NCBI RefSeq assembly: GCF_002742265.1
Contig: NZ_MDGL01000149.1
Coordinates: 124,001-188,000 of the forward strand
DNA length: 64,000 nucleotides
From: Maribacter sp. 4G9
GTDB taxonomy: Bacteria; Bacteroidota; Bacteroidia; Flavobacteriales; Flavobacteriaceae
Direction: 5' to 3'
The translations under genes were made by a program, and so were the position numbers. Positions 36,487 through 46,623 of this stretch are shown in pieces. The first letter of the stretch is position 1; each line of letters opens with the position of its first letter. A model generated the notes under the pieces. The model saw only the letters and a list, made by a program, of their open reading frames with translations, was not told the origin of the DNA and did no database searches.

Positions 36487-37380
36487 TCAAGTACTACTCG
36501 CCAACGCCATCACATATTTCTTGGGCGTTGTCCCATACTTTTTCTTAAAAGCGGCGATAAAATGGCTTGAGGTACTATACCCAATTTTCAACCCGATCTC
36601 GTTCACGTTGTATTGTCCGGATTCCAGTAATTTCCTGGCATGTTCCATTTTATAATCGAAGAGAAAGCTGTAAACGGAATCGCCATAGATTTGCTTAAAT
36701 CCCTCTTTTAAACGCTTTAAGCTCAGGCCTATTTCTTTGGAAAGCTCGGTCAAGGTCGGTGGTTCGGCCATATTGGAAATAATGATTTCCTTGGCCCTTC
36801 GGATCCGTTTCACGTTATCCTCGTCTACTAGAAACGGACACTGTTCTACATCGGCATCCGTATTTTTATTAAAATAAAGAGCGATCAATTCATATATCTT
36901 GCCTTTTAAATAAAGTCCTTTTATCGTTGGATGCAGATTGTAGTTAATGATCTGACTCAAAACCACAGCGATTGGGGGCGATACCGGTTCCTGTGCATAA
37001 TACTTCTTTTCCTGGTTCTCTTCACTAAGAAAGGGAATATAACCGGCCTCATCTGAAAACAAGGAATGAAATTTACGGATACTCATTACCACGGTAACCA
37101 TCCATGAATTTGGGGCCAACATAAGGTTCAAAGGCAAATCCAATTGCGTATTATAAAGCAACAACGAATTCTCCTCGGATACCTCCAAGGCATAGGTTCC
37201 TTGGTTAAAAACAAACTTCCCACCTCCTTTTAAACAGAAGTGGAATTGGATATAACTGCGGTTGATCTCGCGTGTGACGTTCTTTGTTTCTGAAGTATTG
37301 TTCTGAATTTTAAGTACATAAAATCCATTTTCTATTAGTAGTTCCTCGAAGGAACCTTGGGCGATGTTTTTGCTTTCCAT
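36487..37380 (-). CDS. AraC-family transcriptional regulator
   Basis: This 297-residue regulator has an N-terminal ligand-binding-type domain (about 1-190) and a C-terminal pair of helix-turn-helix motifs (LTELSKEIGLSLKRLKEGFK near 208 and VNEIGLKIGYSTSSHFIAAF near 260). It is transcribed away from hemA across a 196-base gap, so it is a good candidate for control of the heme cluster, a context I have seen repeated in flavobacteria. The ligand is unknown. Confidence 0.92.
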   Translation of the reverse strand: MESKNIAQGSFEELLIENGFYVLKIQNNTSETKNVTREINRSYIQFHFCLKGGGKFVFNQGTYALEVSEENSLLLYNTQLDLPLNLMLAPNSWMVTVVMSIRKFHSLFSDEAGYIPFLSEENQEKKYYAQEPVSPPIAVVLSQIINYNLHPTIKGLYLKGKIYELIALYFNKNTDADVEQCPFLVDEDNVKRIRRAKEIIISNMAEPPTLTELSKEIGLSLKRLKEGFKQIYGDSVYSFLFDYKMEHARKLLESGQYNVNEIGLKIGYSTSSHFIAAFKKKYGTTPKKYVMALASST

Positions 37381-37411
37381 ACTTTCGCAACTTAAATGTT
37401 ATTATTTAGAA

Positions 37412-37446
37412 TCTATCTAAACAATAACGATAGAAGATTTTCGTTA
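37412..37446. promoter_or_regulatory. Overlapping dyads between the AraC gene and hemA
   Basis: TCTATC (37412-37417) and GATAGA (37429-37434) form one dyad; TAACGA (37425-37430) and TCGTTA (37441-37446) form another. The two overlap in the divergent gap and could be binding sites of the AraC regulator. Each arm is only 6 bases, so chance is possible. Confidence 0.25.
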
Positions 37447-37557
37447 GACGTTGTAAAAATAGGGGTTTTGAGCCGATTTATATTGTATTTTTATCTAAAA
37501 TCACTTCTACCGACGCTTATAGTTCCTCTAGCGTTATTTTTATTAAATCGATGCGTT

Positions 37558-37565
37558 TATTTTTG
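37558..37565 (+). promoter_or_regulatory. TAnnTTTG -7 element for hemA
   Basis: TATTTTTG is an exact consensus match 11 bases before the hemA ATG, which predicts a very short leader of about 5 bases. Confidence 0.45.
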
Positions 37566-37576
37566 TCGCCGCAACT

Positions 37577-38833
37577 ATGAAGGACTATCACATTTCTAAA
37601 CACAACTCCTTTTATACGATTGGCCTCAATTATAAAAAGGCCGATGCGGAGGTAAGAGGAAAATTCAGTTTGGACGAGGCATCCATGACGGCACTCCTGG
37701 CAAAAGCAAAGGAACAGGGTATCGATGGGTTATTGGCCACCTCCACCTGTAATAGAACTGAACTTCATGGTTTTGCCCAGCATCCCTTTCAATTGATCAA
37801 ATTATTGTGCGACTTTTCCCTTGGCAGTGTGGAGGAGTTTCAAGAAGTGGCCTATGTCTATAAAAACAAGGAAGCTATTTCGCACCTATTTCGGGTTGGA
37901 ACGGGACTGGATAGTCAGATTTTAGGTGATTTTGAAATCATCAGTCAGTTAAAGCAGAGTTTTTTCCGTTCCAAAAAACAGGATATTGCCAATCCGTTCA
38001 TAGAGCGTTTGGTCAATGCGGTCATCCAGGCCAGCAAACGCATAAAAAATGAAACCGAGATATCTTCGGGTGCAACTTCGGTGGCATTTGCATCGGTTCA
38101 ATATATATTAAACAACGTTGAGAATATTTTCGAAAAGAACATTCTTCTCTTCGGTACGGGGAAAATTGGACGAAACACCTGTGAAAATCTTATCAAGCAT
38201 ACCAAAAATCCACATATTACCTTAATAAACCGAACAAAGGAGAAAGCGGATAAAGTGGGTGGCAAGTTTAATCTTACCGTTAAGGATTATGGTGACCTGC
38301 AAGCGGAAATACGCAAAACAGATGTTCTGGTAGTAGCCACAGGGGCGCAAAAGCCTACGGTTTGCAAAGAACTCATTTACACAAAGAACCCTTTATTAAT
38401 TTTAGATCTTTCAATTCCTAAAAATGTGGACGACAACGTTTTGGAACTGGATAACGTATCCCTCCTACATTTGGACCATTTATCCCAAATGACGGACGAA
38501 ACCCTGGAGAAACGGAAGCTTTTCATCCCAAGAGCGGAAGCTATCATTGAAGAAGTCAAGGAGGATTTCATACAATGGCTGGAGACGCGTAAATTTGCTC
38601 CCGTTATCAAGGCACTTAAAATGAAGCTAAAGACCATGAAGGATGAAGAGTTGGACTATCAATCCAAAAAAACCTCGAATTTTGACGCCGAACAGGCCGA
38701 AATCATATCCAACAGGATCATCCAGAAAATCACCAAGCAATTTGCCAACCATCTTAAGGACGACACTATTGATTCTGATTCTAGCCTAGAGCTTATCCAA
38801 AAAGTGTTTCAATTAGAGCTAGAGACTAAATGA
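37577..38833 (+). CDS. hemA: Glutamyl-tRNA reductase
   Basis: This 418-residue enzyme reduces glutamyl-tRNA to glutamate-1-semialdehyde, the first step of the C5 heme pathway. The catalytic cysteine C58 is in TSTCNRTE, the NADPH domain has LLFGTGKIGRNT near 190 and the C-terminal dimer domain follows. It is the first gene of the heme operon. Its stop overlaps the hemC-hemD start by 4 bases. Confidence 0.96.
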   Translation: MKDYHISKHNSFYTIGLNYKKADAEVRGKFSLDEASMTALLAKAKEQGIDGLLATSTCNRTELHGFAQHPFQLIKLLCDFSLGSVEEFQEVAYVYKNKEAISHLFRVGTGLDSQILGDFEIISQLKQSFFRSKKQDIANPFIERLVNAVIQASKRIKNETEISSGATSVAFASVQYILNNVENIFEKNILLFGTGKIGRNTCENLIKHTKNPHITLINRTKEKADKVGGKFNLTVKDYGDLQAEIRKTDVLVVATGAQKPTVCKELIYTKNPLLILDLSIPKNVDDNVLELDNVSLLHLDHLSQMTDETLEKRKLFIPRAEAIIEEVKEDFIQWLETRKFAPVIKALKMKLKTMKDEELDYQSKKTSNFDAEQAEIISNRIIQKITKQFANHLKDDTIDSDSSLELIQKVFQLELETK

Positions 38834-40410
38834 GTAAAAGTATTCGCATAGGCACGCGCGATAGTGAATTGGCACTATGGCAGGCCAATACCGTTAAAGA
38901 GCAACTTGAGGCATTAGGCCATTCCGTAACATTGGTTCCGGTAAAATCAACCGGCGACCTGGTCTTGGACAAACCACTGTATGAACTTGGGATAACAGGT
39001 ATTTTTACCAAAACCTTGGACGTGGCCATGCTCCATGGTGATATCGATATAGCGGTGCACTCCATGAAGGATGTTCCTACCCAACTCCCAAAAGGCATTG
39101 TTCAAGCTGCGGTTCTCAAAAGGGCCAACTATATGGATATTCTGGCCTTTAAGAACAATGAGGAGTTTTTGGGTTCTCCGGATGGTATTGTGGCTACCGG
39201 CAGTTTAAGACGTAAAGCACAATGGCTCAACCGATATCCTTCCCATACGGTAGTAGATCTTAGGGGGAACGTGAACAGCCGTTTACAAAAGTTGAAGGAC
39301 AACGACTGGAACGGGGCCATATTTGCGGCCGCCGGATTGGAACGCATAGGACTGGAACCAGAAAATACCATAGGGCTCACTTGGATGGTTCCCGCACCTG
39401 CACAAGGGGCTATCATGGTAGTAGCTATGGAAAACGATACGGAAATTCGTGAAATCTGTGCAGAACTCAACCATGGGGAAACCGAAATCTGCACAAAAGT
39501 GGAACGTGATTTCCTAAGGGAATTGGAAGGTGGGTGTTCGGCCCCTATTGGCGCATTGGCCTATATAGATAAAGAGAACGTTGTAAACCTCAAAGGGGTC
39601 CTTCTGACCGTTGACGGATCAAAAAAGCTTGAAGCTTCCTTAACGGCACCCTTGGGCAAACATAAAAACCTAGGGATTGATGCCGCACGAAGTATTTTAA
39701 GCCGCGGGGGAAGACGCCTTATGAACCAATTACAAGGTGCTGACCTCAAGACCAATATATTTTCCACAAAAAAACTGACCGAGGCCCAATTACAAAGATT
39801 CAAGGGCTCCATAAAAGTTGATTCCGAGGATTTTATAAAGATTAGCCCTAACAGGATTTCTCCAGTAGTGTTAAAAAAAGAACATAAAAATGTAGTTTTT
39901 ACCAGTAAGAATGCTGTAGAAAGCCTATTGACGAACATAAGTCCGGAAGAACTTCAATTTAAGAATATTTACTGCGTAGGCAGGAAAACAAGGAGACTTA
40001 TTCGGAAAAAGATTGGAAAAGTGACCCATTTTGAAAACAGTGCTACAGATTTGGCGAAGTATCTGGTGGAATATATAGAGGGTACAGAAGTCACCTATTT
40101 CCATGGAAACCTGAGTTTGGAACATCTGCCCAGCATTTTGGAGGATAACCAGATTACCGTAAACAAAATTGAGGCCTACAGGACCAAACTTTCCGGCAAA
40201 TCCATAACGGAATCGGTTGAAGGTATTTTGTTTTATAGCCCTTCTGCTGTAGAAAGTTATTTGTTAAAAAACAAGCCACATCCAATTGCATATTGCATTG
40301 GGGAAACCACGGCAACAGAAGCCCGGAAACATTTCAGGGAAGTGAAAGTTGCGAAAATTCCCGATACAGAAAGTGTTATTGATTTGGTAAATGGGGATTA
40401 TGGTAGTTAG
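38830..40410 (+). CDS. hemC: Fused porphobilinogen deaminase and uroporphyrinogen-III synthase
   Basis: This 526-residue protein joins two consecutive heme enzymes. Residues 1 to about 310 are porphobilinogen deaminase ([13 protein letters not shown] at the start, [14 protein letters not shown] near 75, and the dipyrromethane-cofactor cysteine C236 in [11 protein letters not shown]). From about 335 to the end the sequence fits uroporphyrinogen-III synthase ([13 protein letters not shown] near 355 and [12 protein letters not shown] near 468). The fusion would hand the unstable hydroxymethylbilane to the second site. Fused HemCD proteins are known elsewhere in bacteria. It is coupled to hemA by overlap. 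Confidence 0.93.
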   Translation: MSKSIRIGTRDSELALWQANTVKEQLEALGHSVTLVPVKSTGDLVLDKPLYELGITGIFTKTLDVAMLHGDIDIAVHSMKDVPTQLPKGIVQAAVLKRANYMDILAFKNNEEFLGSPDGIVATGSLRRKAQWLNRYPSHTVVDLRGNVNSRLQKLKDNDWNGAIFAAAGLERIGLEPENTIGLTWMVPAPAQGAIMVVAMENDTEIREICAELNHGETEICTKVERDFLRELEGGCSAPIGALAYIDKENVVNLKGVLLTVDGSKKLEASLTAPLGKHKNLGIDAARSILSRGGRRLMNQLQGADLKTNIFSTKKLTEAQLQRFKGSIKVDSEDFIKISPNRISPVVLKKEHKNVVFTSKNAVESLLTNISPEELQFKNIYCVGRKTRRLIRKKIGKVTHFENSATDLAKYLVEYIEGTEVTYFHGNLSLEHLPSILEDNQITVNKIEAYRTKLSGKSITESVEGILFYSPSAVESYLLKNKPHPIAYCIGETTATEARKHFREVKVAKIPDTESVIDLVNGDYGS

Positions 40411-40416
40411 AAATTA

Positions 40417-40532
40417 CAAGTTCAAGAGCAAGAATCAAGCTCAAAAAAAATGTTTGGCAATAACGAACAACCATCAGCCATCAAACATCAACCAAAAACC
40501 AAAAACCAACAACGAGCAACGAGCAACGAGCA
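40417..40532. repeat. Low-complexity intergenic stretch of CAAG and CCAACAA words
   Basis: The 130 bases between hemC-hemD and hemE consist of near-repeats: CAAGTTCAAGAGCAAG, then ACCATCAGCCATCAAAC, CCAAAAACCAAAAACC and three copies of AACGAGC. The inverse complement of the ACCATCA/CCAAAAA words occurs at 56478-56540. No gene is seen; an upstream open frame through it would only add a low-complexity extension to HemE. Confidence 0.7.
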
Positions 40533-40540
40533 ATAAACAT

Positions 40541-41563
40541 ATGATAAAGAACGATTTATTCCTTAGGGCCCTAAAAGGTGAAACAGTAGAGAGACCTCCG
40601 GTTTGGATGATGCGACAGGCAGGCAGATACCTTCCAGAATTCATGGAAATCAAGGAGAAATACGACTTTTTTACCCGATGTCAAACCCCAGAACTGGCTT
40701 CGGAAATAACGGTACAGCCCATCAGAAGGTTTGGTATGGATGCTGCCATTCTCTTCAGCGATATCTTGGTGATTCCACAGGCAATGAACATTGAGGTTCA
40801 AATGAAACCTAATTTTGGACCTTATCTACCAAACCCTATAAGAAGCCAAAAGGACGTTGATGAAGTTATCGTTCCTGATGTAGCAGAGGCATTGGATTAT
40901 GTGATGCAGGCCATTACCGCTACCAAAGAGAAATTAAATGATGAAGTGCCGTTGATAGGTTTTGCGGGATCTCCATGGACCATTCTTTGCTATTGTATAC
41001 AAGGACAAGGCAGTAAGACTTTTGACAAAGCCAAGGAATTCTGTTTTACACAACCGGTGGCAGCCCATGAATTGTTGCAAAAAATCACGGATACCACCAT
41101 TGCCTATTTGAAAGCTAAGGTAAAGGCGGGCGTCAACGCCGTACAGGTATTCGATTCTTGGGGAGGAATGTTGTCACCTACGGATTATCAAGAGTTTTCA
41201 TGGCAATACATACAACAAATCGTAGACGCCCTTAAGGAAGATGCCCCAGTAATCGTCTTTGGTAAAGGATGCTGGTTTGCACTCAAGGAAATGTCCCAAT
41301 CAGGGGCCTCGGCCCTTGGTGTGGATTGGACCTGTTCCGCACAAAATGCACGCTACCTTACCGGTGGAAAAATAACCTTACAAGGCAATTTTGATCCGGC
41401 CAGGTTATTGTCACCTCCATCTGAAATCAAGAAAATGGTCACTCAAATGATCCACGAATTTGGAAAGGATAGATATGTGGTGAATTTGGGCCATGGAATT
41501 CTTCCCAACGTTCCCGTTGAGAATGCCAAGGCCTTTATTGATGCCGTTAAGGAGTTTAGGTAA
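40541..41563 (+). CDS. hemE: Uroporphyrinogen decarboxylase
   Basis: This 340-residue enzyme removes four carboxyl groups from uroporphyrinogen III to give coproporphyrinogen III. Hallmarks are [15 protein letters not shown] (residues 21-35), [12 protein letters not shown] near 136 and [12 protein letters not shown] near 315. The ATG at 40541 is chosen because it matches the family's N-terminus; the frame continues upstream for 50 codons through repeat DNA that encodes only Asn/Lys/Gln-rich filler. It lies in the heme operon after hemC-hemD. Confidence 0.96.
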   Translation: MIKNDLFLRALKGETVERPPVWMMRQAGRYLPEFMEIKEKYDFFTRCQTPELASEITVQPIRRFGMDAAILFSDILVIPQAMNIEVQMKPNFGPYLPNPIRSQKDVDEVIVPDVAEALDYVMQAITATKEKLNDEVPLIGFAGSPWTILCYCIQGQGSKTFDKAKEFCFTQPVAAHELLQKITDTTIAYLKAKVKAGVNAVQVFDSWGGMLSPTDYQEFSWQYIQQIVDALKEDAPVIVFGKGCWFALKEMSQSGASALGVDWTCSAQNARYLTGGKITLQGNFDPARLLSPPSEIKKMVTQMIHEFGKDRYVVNLGHGILPNVPVENAKAFIDAVKEFR

Positions 41564-41639
41564 GTCCTTTGGAATTAATATTTCCTTAAAACGTGCAATT
41601 TACCTTTCCAGAGGTATCAAGACTTCGTATTTTTAAGGA

Positions 41640-42182
41640 ATGATTTCCATAGCGAACGGTACTTTTGAAATAACGCCCATTCATGAAAAATACGCATGGA
41701 GAATCTGCGATTTTGTAACGGTCAATACCTCTAGACTAAAGACCTATTTCCCACGGACCTTGACCGAGAACCTAACTCCGGATCTATCCCAGCTCTTTGT
41801 AGATAGAAAGATCAAGGACTTTAAAAGTAAAAACGAGTTTTTATTCGTCATAAAGAACACGATAGACAGAACGGTTGCGGGATTGTTGTTTGTAAAAAAT
41901 CTGGATTACACCCAAAAAGAGGCAGAGCTTGCTTACTGTATTGGGTACCAGCATGAAGGAATTGGCATAACGACCATGGCAGTGAAGGAAATAACCAATT
42001 GGTCTTTTAAGGAATTGAACTTAAAAACATTACGGATTATTGTACATAGGACAAATCCAGCGAGTATACGTATTGCGGAGAAATGTGGCTATGTCTGGAA
42101 GGAGACCTTGCCTAAGGAACACCAACCTCCGGAAATGGCACCTATGGATATGGAACTCTATATTAAAACCAATGAAGGATAA
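41640..42182 (+). CDS. GNAT acetyltransferase (RimJ/RimL-like)
   Basis: This 180-residue protein is a Gcn5-related acetyltransferase of the RimJ/RimL group (AELAYCIGYQHEGIGITTMAV near 97-117 forms the acetyl-CoA P-loop, and NPASIRIAEKCGYVWKET near 140 is typical of the group). Those enzymes acetylate protein N-termini or small amines; the target here is unknown. It overlaps hemF by 11 bases and so is translated from the heme operon. Confidence 0.9.
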   Translation: MISIANGTFEITPIHEKYAWRICDFVTVNTSRLKTYFPRTLTENLTPDLSQLFVDRKIKDFKSKNEFLFVIKNTIDRTVAGLLFVKNLDYTQKEAELAYCIGYQHEGIGITTMAVKEITNWSFKELNLKTLRIIVHRTNPASIRIAEKCGYVWKETLPKEHQPPEMAPMDMELYIKTNEG

Positions 42183-43074
42183 ATTCTATAAGTATATACA
42201 TACACTTCAAGATACCATCACCAAAAAACTTGAATCCATTGATGGCAAGACAAAATTTCAAGAAGATCTTTGGGAACGGCCCGAAGGTGGAGGTGGACGA
42301 ACACGGGTCATTGAAAATGGGGATGTATTCGAAAAAGGAGGCGTAAATATTTCGGGGGTGCATGGAGCTTTGCCCGAAAGTATGCAGGCTTATTTTGGGG
42401 TAAAAGATGCCGATTTTTTTGCGTGCGGACTAAGTTTGGTCCTACACCCAAAAAACCCTATGGTGCCCACCGTACATGCTAATTGGCGCTATTTTGAAAT
42501 GTATGATAACGATGGAAACGTCGTGGATCAGTGGTTTGGTGGAGGGCAGGATTTGACCCCCTATTATTTATTCGAGGAAGACGCCAAACATTTTCATGAA
42601 ATTTGCAAAGCGGCATGTGACAAACACGACCCCAGTTTTTATCCCACCTATAAGAGAAAATGCGACGAATACTTTTGGAATACGCATCGGAACGAGGCTA
42701 GAGGCGTCGGCGGTCTATTTTTTGATTATTGCAAGGCGACGGATAAAATGTCCATGGAAGACTGGTACAAGTTTGTTACCGAGATAGGAAACAGTTTTTT
42801 AGATGGTTATATACCAATTGTTATAAAACGTAAAGACCTTCCCTATACCCAAGAACAAAGGGATTGGCAGGAAATCAGAAGGGGCCGATATGTGGAATTC
42901 AATCTGGTTCATGATAAGGGCACACTTTTCGGTTTAAAAACCAACGGTCGTATTGAAAGTATATTAATGAGCCTTCCACCCCATGTGCAATGGCGATATG
43001 ACCATCATCCTGAAGCAGGTAGTGCCGAAGAAAAACTGATTAACGTACTGCAAAAACCAAAAGCCTGGATTTAA
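42172..43074 (+). CDS. hemF: Oxygen-dependent coproporphyrinogen-III oxidase
   Basis: This 300-residue enzyme converts coproporphyrinogen III to protoporphyrinogen IX with O2. Hallmarks are PEGGGGRTRVIENGDVFEKG (about 37-56), HANWRYFEM near 104, WFGGGQDLTPYY near 122 and RGRYVEFNLVHDKGT near 237. The ATG at 42172 is chosen to fit the family N-terminus; it sits inside the end of the GNAT gene. Use of HemF means this step needs oxygen; no anaerobic HemN is seen in the window. Confidence 0.96.
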   Translation: MKDKFYKYIHTLQDTITKKLESIDGKTKFQEDLWERPEGGGGRTRVIENGDVFEKGGVNISGVHGALPESMQAYFGVKDADFFACGLSLVLHPKNPMVPTVHANWRYFEMYDNDGNVVDQWFGGGQDLTPYYLFEEDAKHFHEICKAACDKHDPSFYPTYKRKCDEYFWNTHRNEARGVGGLFFDYCKATDKMSMEDWYKFVTEIGNSFLDGYIPIVIKRKDLPYTQEQRDWQEIRRGRYVEFNLVHDKGTLFGLKTNGRIESILMSLPPHVQWRYDHHPEAGSAEEKLINVLQKPKAWI

Positions 43075-43077
43075 ACT

Positions 43078-43866
43078 ATGAAACAAAAAATATATCAAAT
43101 CGATGCTTTTACGAACAAGCTTTTTGGTGGTAACCCGGCAGCCGTATGCATATTGGAAACCTGGTTGCCCGATGATATCATGCAAAAAATAGCCGCGGAA
43201 AATAATTTGGCGGAAACAGCTTTTGCCGTTCCTCGTGGCAATGATTATGAACTACGCTGGTTTACACCAGAAGTAGAGGTCGACCTGTGCGGGCACGCTA
43301 CCTTGGCCACTGCCTACGTTATCTTAAATTATTACGATTACAAAGAACATACCATTAGGTTTATTTCGCCCAGAAGCGGTGAACTTCTGGTAAAAAGTGA
43401 TGAAACCGGACAAATGACCATGGATTTTCCAACGGACTACCTAGTTCCCTTTGAAAGTATAAACGAAATCAACGAAGCCATTGGAAAGCAACCCTTGGAA
43501 ACTTTTAAAGGGAAAACAGATTACTTGTTGATTTACGAAGACCAGCAAGATATTGAAAATATTAGGCCGAATTTTCACTTATTGGACCAAGTGGATTGCA
43601 GGGGTGTCATCGTTTCGGCTAAAGGAGATGCAGTTGATTTTGTGTCCCGTGCCTTTTTCCCAAAGTGCGGCATCCCCGAGGACCCGGTTACAGGTTCGGC
43701 ACACACGACCCTTACGCCCTATTGGTCAAAAAAGTTGAACAAAACTTTGATGAGTGCCCAACAATTATCGCAGCGTGGAGGAAGCTTGACCTGTGAATAT
43801 TTGGGAAAAAGGGTGAAAATATCAGGGCAGGCGGTTTGTTATCTTGAGGGGTTCATAATAATTTAA
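43078..43866 (+). CDS. PhzF-family isomerase/epimerase
   Basis: This 262-residue protein has the PhzF fold of two similar halves: YQIDAFTNKLFGGNPAAV (6-23), catalytic glutamate E46 in NNLAETAF, FTPEVEVDLCGHATLA near 62-77, and PEDPVTGSAH near 200. Members isomerise or epimerise small carbonyl compounds; the substrate here is unknown. It starts 3 bases after hemF, so it is cotranscribed. Its stop abuts the stop of the opposing helicase gene. Confidence 0.92.
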   Translation: MKQKIYQIDAFTNKLFGGNPAAVCILETWLPDDIMQKIAAENNLAETAFAVPRGNDYELRWFTPEVEVDLCGHATLATAYVILNYYDYKEHTIRFISPRSGELLVKSDETGQMTMDFPTDYLVPFESINEINEAIGKQPLETFKGKTDYLLIYEDQQDIENIRPNFHLLDQVDCRGVIVSAKGDAVDFVSRAFFPKCGIPEDPVTGSAHTTLTPYWSKKLNKTLMSAQQLSQRGGSLTCEYLGKRVKISGQAVCYLEGFIII

Positions 43867-46548
43867 TCAATGCCAAATCAAGGCTTTTTCTATATTCTCA
43901 CCTTCATTATTGGAGATGTGGAACATCCTTGCCTTTAATAATATTTTTCGTCCCTTTATGTGCCTAGTATAAATCAGTCGGGAACTACCTACATTTCTCT
44001 CCCAATGGTAAAGAAACTTCTCTGATTTTTCTTTTTTCTCCCCTAAGACCCTTGGCACTACATAAAAACGCTTAAACCCTAGTAAATTCCTAAACCATTC
44101 CTTTCGCTGTAAAAGGTACCTAGGATTGTCAATAGGAGCTATAATCTCACCCAATGTATTTATGAATAATGTGCTTTCATAATTTGTCATACCAACCGGT
44201 ATACAACTTACGGTACCTTTAGGACCTAAATCTACTTGAAGCCCTATATCTTTGGAAGTACTTTCAATATATCCTAATTCTTGTAGCGTTTTCAGGGTTG
44301 CCATACCCATCTTATAGATTTCCTTGTGTAAATTTCCGTGTCTCACAAATAAAAGAATTGCCTTATAGAACTTTAATCCATATCCCAAAACTAACGCCGA
44401 TAATAAGATATAAATAAATTTTATCCATCCTCCACTTAAAATAACATTGATATTTTTAAGTGCTAGCTCAGGGATGAAAAATGCCAAGCCTAACATTATT
44501 TCGATAAATGAGGCAATCACAACATCCTTAAAATAAAGTTGATTTTGACGTTGATAGCTAGTATTTCCATCGTAATATTTTTTCAATTCACGAGAAATCA
44601 CACTTCCAGTACCAATTGCACTGTTCCAATGTGCTGTAATCAAGTCGGTATTTTTTGAATTTTCTATACTTTTCGAATTGATAAATCTTATGTCTTCCTC
44701 TGTTTTAGGTAAATGAATATCCAAACGGTCCACTCCATTCTCAATCCTTAGTGGCTCATCATTCGAAATTCCCATAAAAGCAGAAAACCGTCTACTTAAA
44801 GTGACCCAATCGGCTCCACCGAACTCATCCATTGGGTCTAAGCAGACCAAATGCCAAATAACCGCTGTTTTATTGGGGATTTTATCATAGGTCCTTATAG
44901 CCCTACCACGCATTTGATTTGATGACACAAAAGAACCAACAGAGGATGCCAGAATCAAGGTATTTATGGCGGGTGCATCCCAACCTTCACCTAACAAGGA
45001 TTTTGTTCCTATCAGTATATTAATAGAACCTTCTTGGAACAACTGGGTGATACTCTCTACAAGAGAAACACCAATACTTCTGACTATTTTATGAATATAT
45101 ACAAAGTTGTCATTTTTATCCATGGGTGTAAATGAGACTACGTCAGCACCAAATCTTTCAATAATTTCATTATAAACCTCAACACTTACGATGACCAGAC
45201 TACCGGTCAAAACGGCAATCTTAGAGATATTCCCTACCTCTCCTATAAGATTATTAAAAATAGGTACAGCACCCATTTTCACCGTCTCAGTGGAGTCGTT
45301 GTTGACATAAAGAAATTCCTTTCTTATATAATCTGTCAACACCACCATTCTTAAGTCAGAATTAAGCTCCTTTTGAGCAGCCTTGGTAATTTCAACTATA
45401 CTCCTCAATTTACTCGGACTTGAGGCAAGTACTTTGTAAAAAGTATCAGAGCCTATTAAATCTACACGATTTGTTTTTAGAACACCCATTCGCTTCAATC
45501 TCTTTTCCAAAGACAGCAAATACGAATTATTTCCATAATTTTTTATGTCATCAAAAAACAAATGATTTAGAACAACTTCCGCCCATTCTATATTAAATTT
45601 AGGATAATCGATTTGGTTATTCCCCCTAAAACCTAAAACCATTAGTTTTTCCTTAGAAATATGATGTCCCACAGAATTCAGAAAAATTAAATGACCAGAA
45701 AAAACCGCAGGGTTTTTATAAATTTCATCAAGATTTTTTAAGGTAGCTGTAAAGAACCGATGCCCTTTGATATGCTCTATAAATTGTTGGTCTTTCTTTA
45801 AATTTTCAAGCATACGAGCAACGCCCATCCTAAAATCTACGATATGGTCGATGGTCAGTTTTTCTGGTAGAGAAAAATGAATGAAATCCTGATGGGGACA
45901 CAAATCACCCTCTTTTACTAAATTGGGTACTGCAATTTCGTCATCCACCTGCCCACATAATTCAAAATACCTCTCAATTTCCGCCTGTGAACTGTCAAAA
46001 GGCGGAGTAGCTGTTAAGGCGACAATGGTCAAATCCTGTAGCTGTTTTAAAGAAAACAGGCATTTCCACCATTCATTCTTCAAATGATGCGCTTCATCCA
46101 AAATAACGGCTTTTATTCCGGCACTTTTAAAATAGTCTAGAAAAGCCTTTTCATCTTTACTTCTTTTATATAATGCATGTAAACTTTGATAGGTTGAAAA
46201 AGTAATATCTCCTAAATCGTTTAAATCAAAGGAAGCACCTTCATAATATCTTTTATCGGTAAAAAACTCTTGAAGCCGTTCTTCCCATTGATTACGAATG
46301 GTAAGAGTAGGCGAAAGCACTATTGTCCGTTTTCCAATCCGTCTTACTATCTCTAAACCCAGCAAGGTCTTTCCTGATCCCGGAGGAGCAATCACATGTA
46401 AATGGTTGTCTTTAATGTGTTCTTGGAAATGATTTAAAAAAACCTCTTGGTATTTTCTCCAGGAATATTTGAAATTTAATGATTTGAAACTTGTCAATTT
46501 GTGCTTATTTGGAAAACCAATACTAGGTAAAAACGCTTCAGGTTCCAA
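43867..46548 (-). CDS. SF2 helicase with C-terminal membrane segments
   Basis: This 893-residue protein has an N-terminal SF2 helicase core: Walker A APPGSGKT (54-61), DEAH (151-154) in ILDEAHHLKN, LTATPPFD (178-185) as motif III, GTKSLLGEGWDAPAIN near 540 and the QMRGRAIRTY arginine-finger motif near 565. Two membrane helices follow at about 676-700 and 709-730, then a 160-residue basic soluble tail. No nuclease or HNH motif is seen. The start is a TTG at 46546-46548, because a TAA lies directly before it in frame and no ATG exists before the Walker A motif. By eye the gene is more AT-rich than the flanking heme genes. It lies on the opposite strand between phzF and hemB and so breaks the heme operon. 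Function is unknown; defence or DNA-uptake roles are guesses. Confidence 0.85.
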   Translation of the reverse strand: MEPEAFLPSIGFPNKHKLTSFKSLNFKYSWRKYQEVFLNHFQEHIKDNHLHVIAPPGSGKTLLGLEIVRRIGKRTIVLSPTLTIRNQWEERLQEFFTDKRYYEGASFDLNDLGDITFSTYQSLHALYKRSKDEKAFLDYFKSAGIKAVILDEAHHLKNEWWKCLFSLKQLQDLTIVALTATPPFDSSQAEIERYFELCGQVDDEIAVPNLVKEGDLCPHQDFIHFSLPEKLTIDHIVDFRMGVARMLENLKKDQQFIEHIKGHRFFTATLKNLDEIYKNPAVFSGHLIFLNSVGHHISKEKLMVLGFRGNNQIDYPKFNIEWAEVVLNHLFFDDIKNYGNNSYLLSLEKRLKRMGVLKTNRVDLIGSDTFYKVLASSPSKLRSIVEITKAAQKELNSDLRMVVLTDYIRKEFLYVNNDSTETVKMGAVPIFNNLIGEVGNISKIAVLTGSLVIVSVEVYNEIIERFGADVVSFTPMDKNDNFVYIHKIVRSIGVSLVESITQLFQEGSINILIGTKSLLGEGWDAPAINTLILASSVGSFVSSNQMRGRAIRTYDKIPNKTAVIWHLVCLDPMDEFGGADWVTLSRRFSAFMGISNDEPLRIENGVDRLDIHLPKTEEDIRFINSKSIENSKNTDLITAHWNSAIGTGSVISRELKKYYDGNTSYQRQNQLYFKDVVIASFIEIMLGLAFFIPELALKNINVILSGGWIKFIYILLSALVLGYGLKFYKAILLFVRHGNLHKEIYKMGMATLKTLQELGYIESTSKDIGLQVDLGPKGTVSCIPVGMTNYESTLFINTLGEIIAPIDNPRYLLQRKEWFRNLLGFKRFYVVPRVLGEKKEKSEKFLYHWERNVGSSRLIYTRHIKGRKILLKARMFHISNNEGENIEKALIWH

Positions 46549-46623
46549 TTATATTGGGCAAACAATCAATACTAAAATTCATTTTCTTTACTTTGTATAC
46601 TATAAACTAAGAGACTATAGTTA

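Noticed and set aside
40391-40540. Open frame extending hemE upstream by 50 codons
   Set aside because: It is low-complexity repeat DNA encoding only Lys/Asn/Gln filler; hemE relatives begin at the ATG at 40541.
42040-42171. Open frame extending hemF upstream through the GNAT gene
   Set aside because: It lies in a second frame of a well-supported GNAT coding region and lacks any hemF-like sequence; the family begins at 42172.
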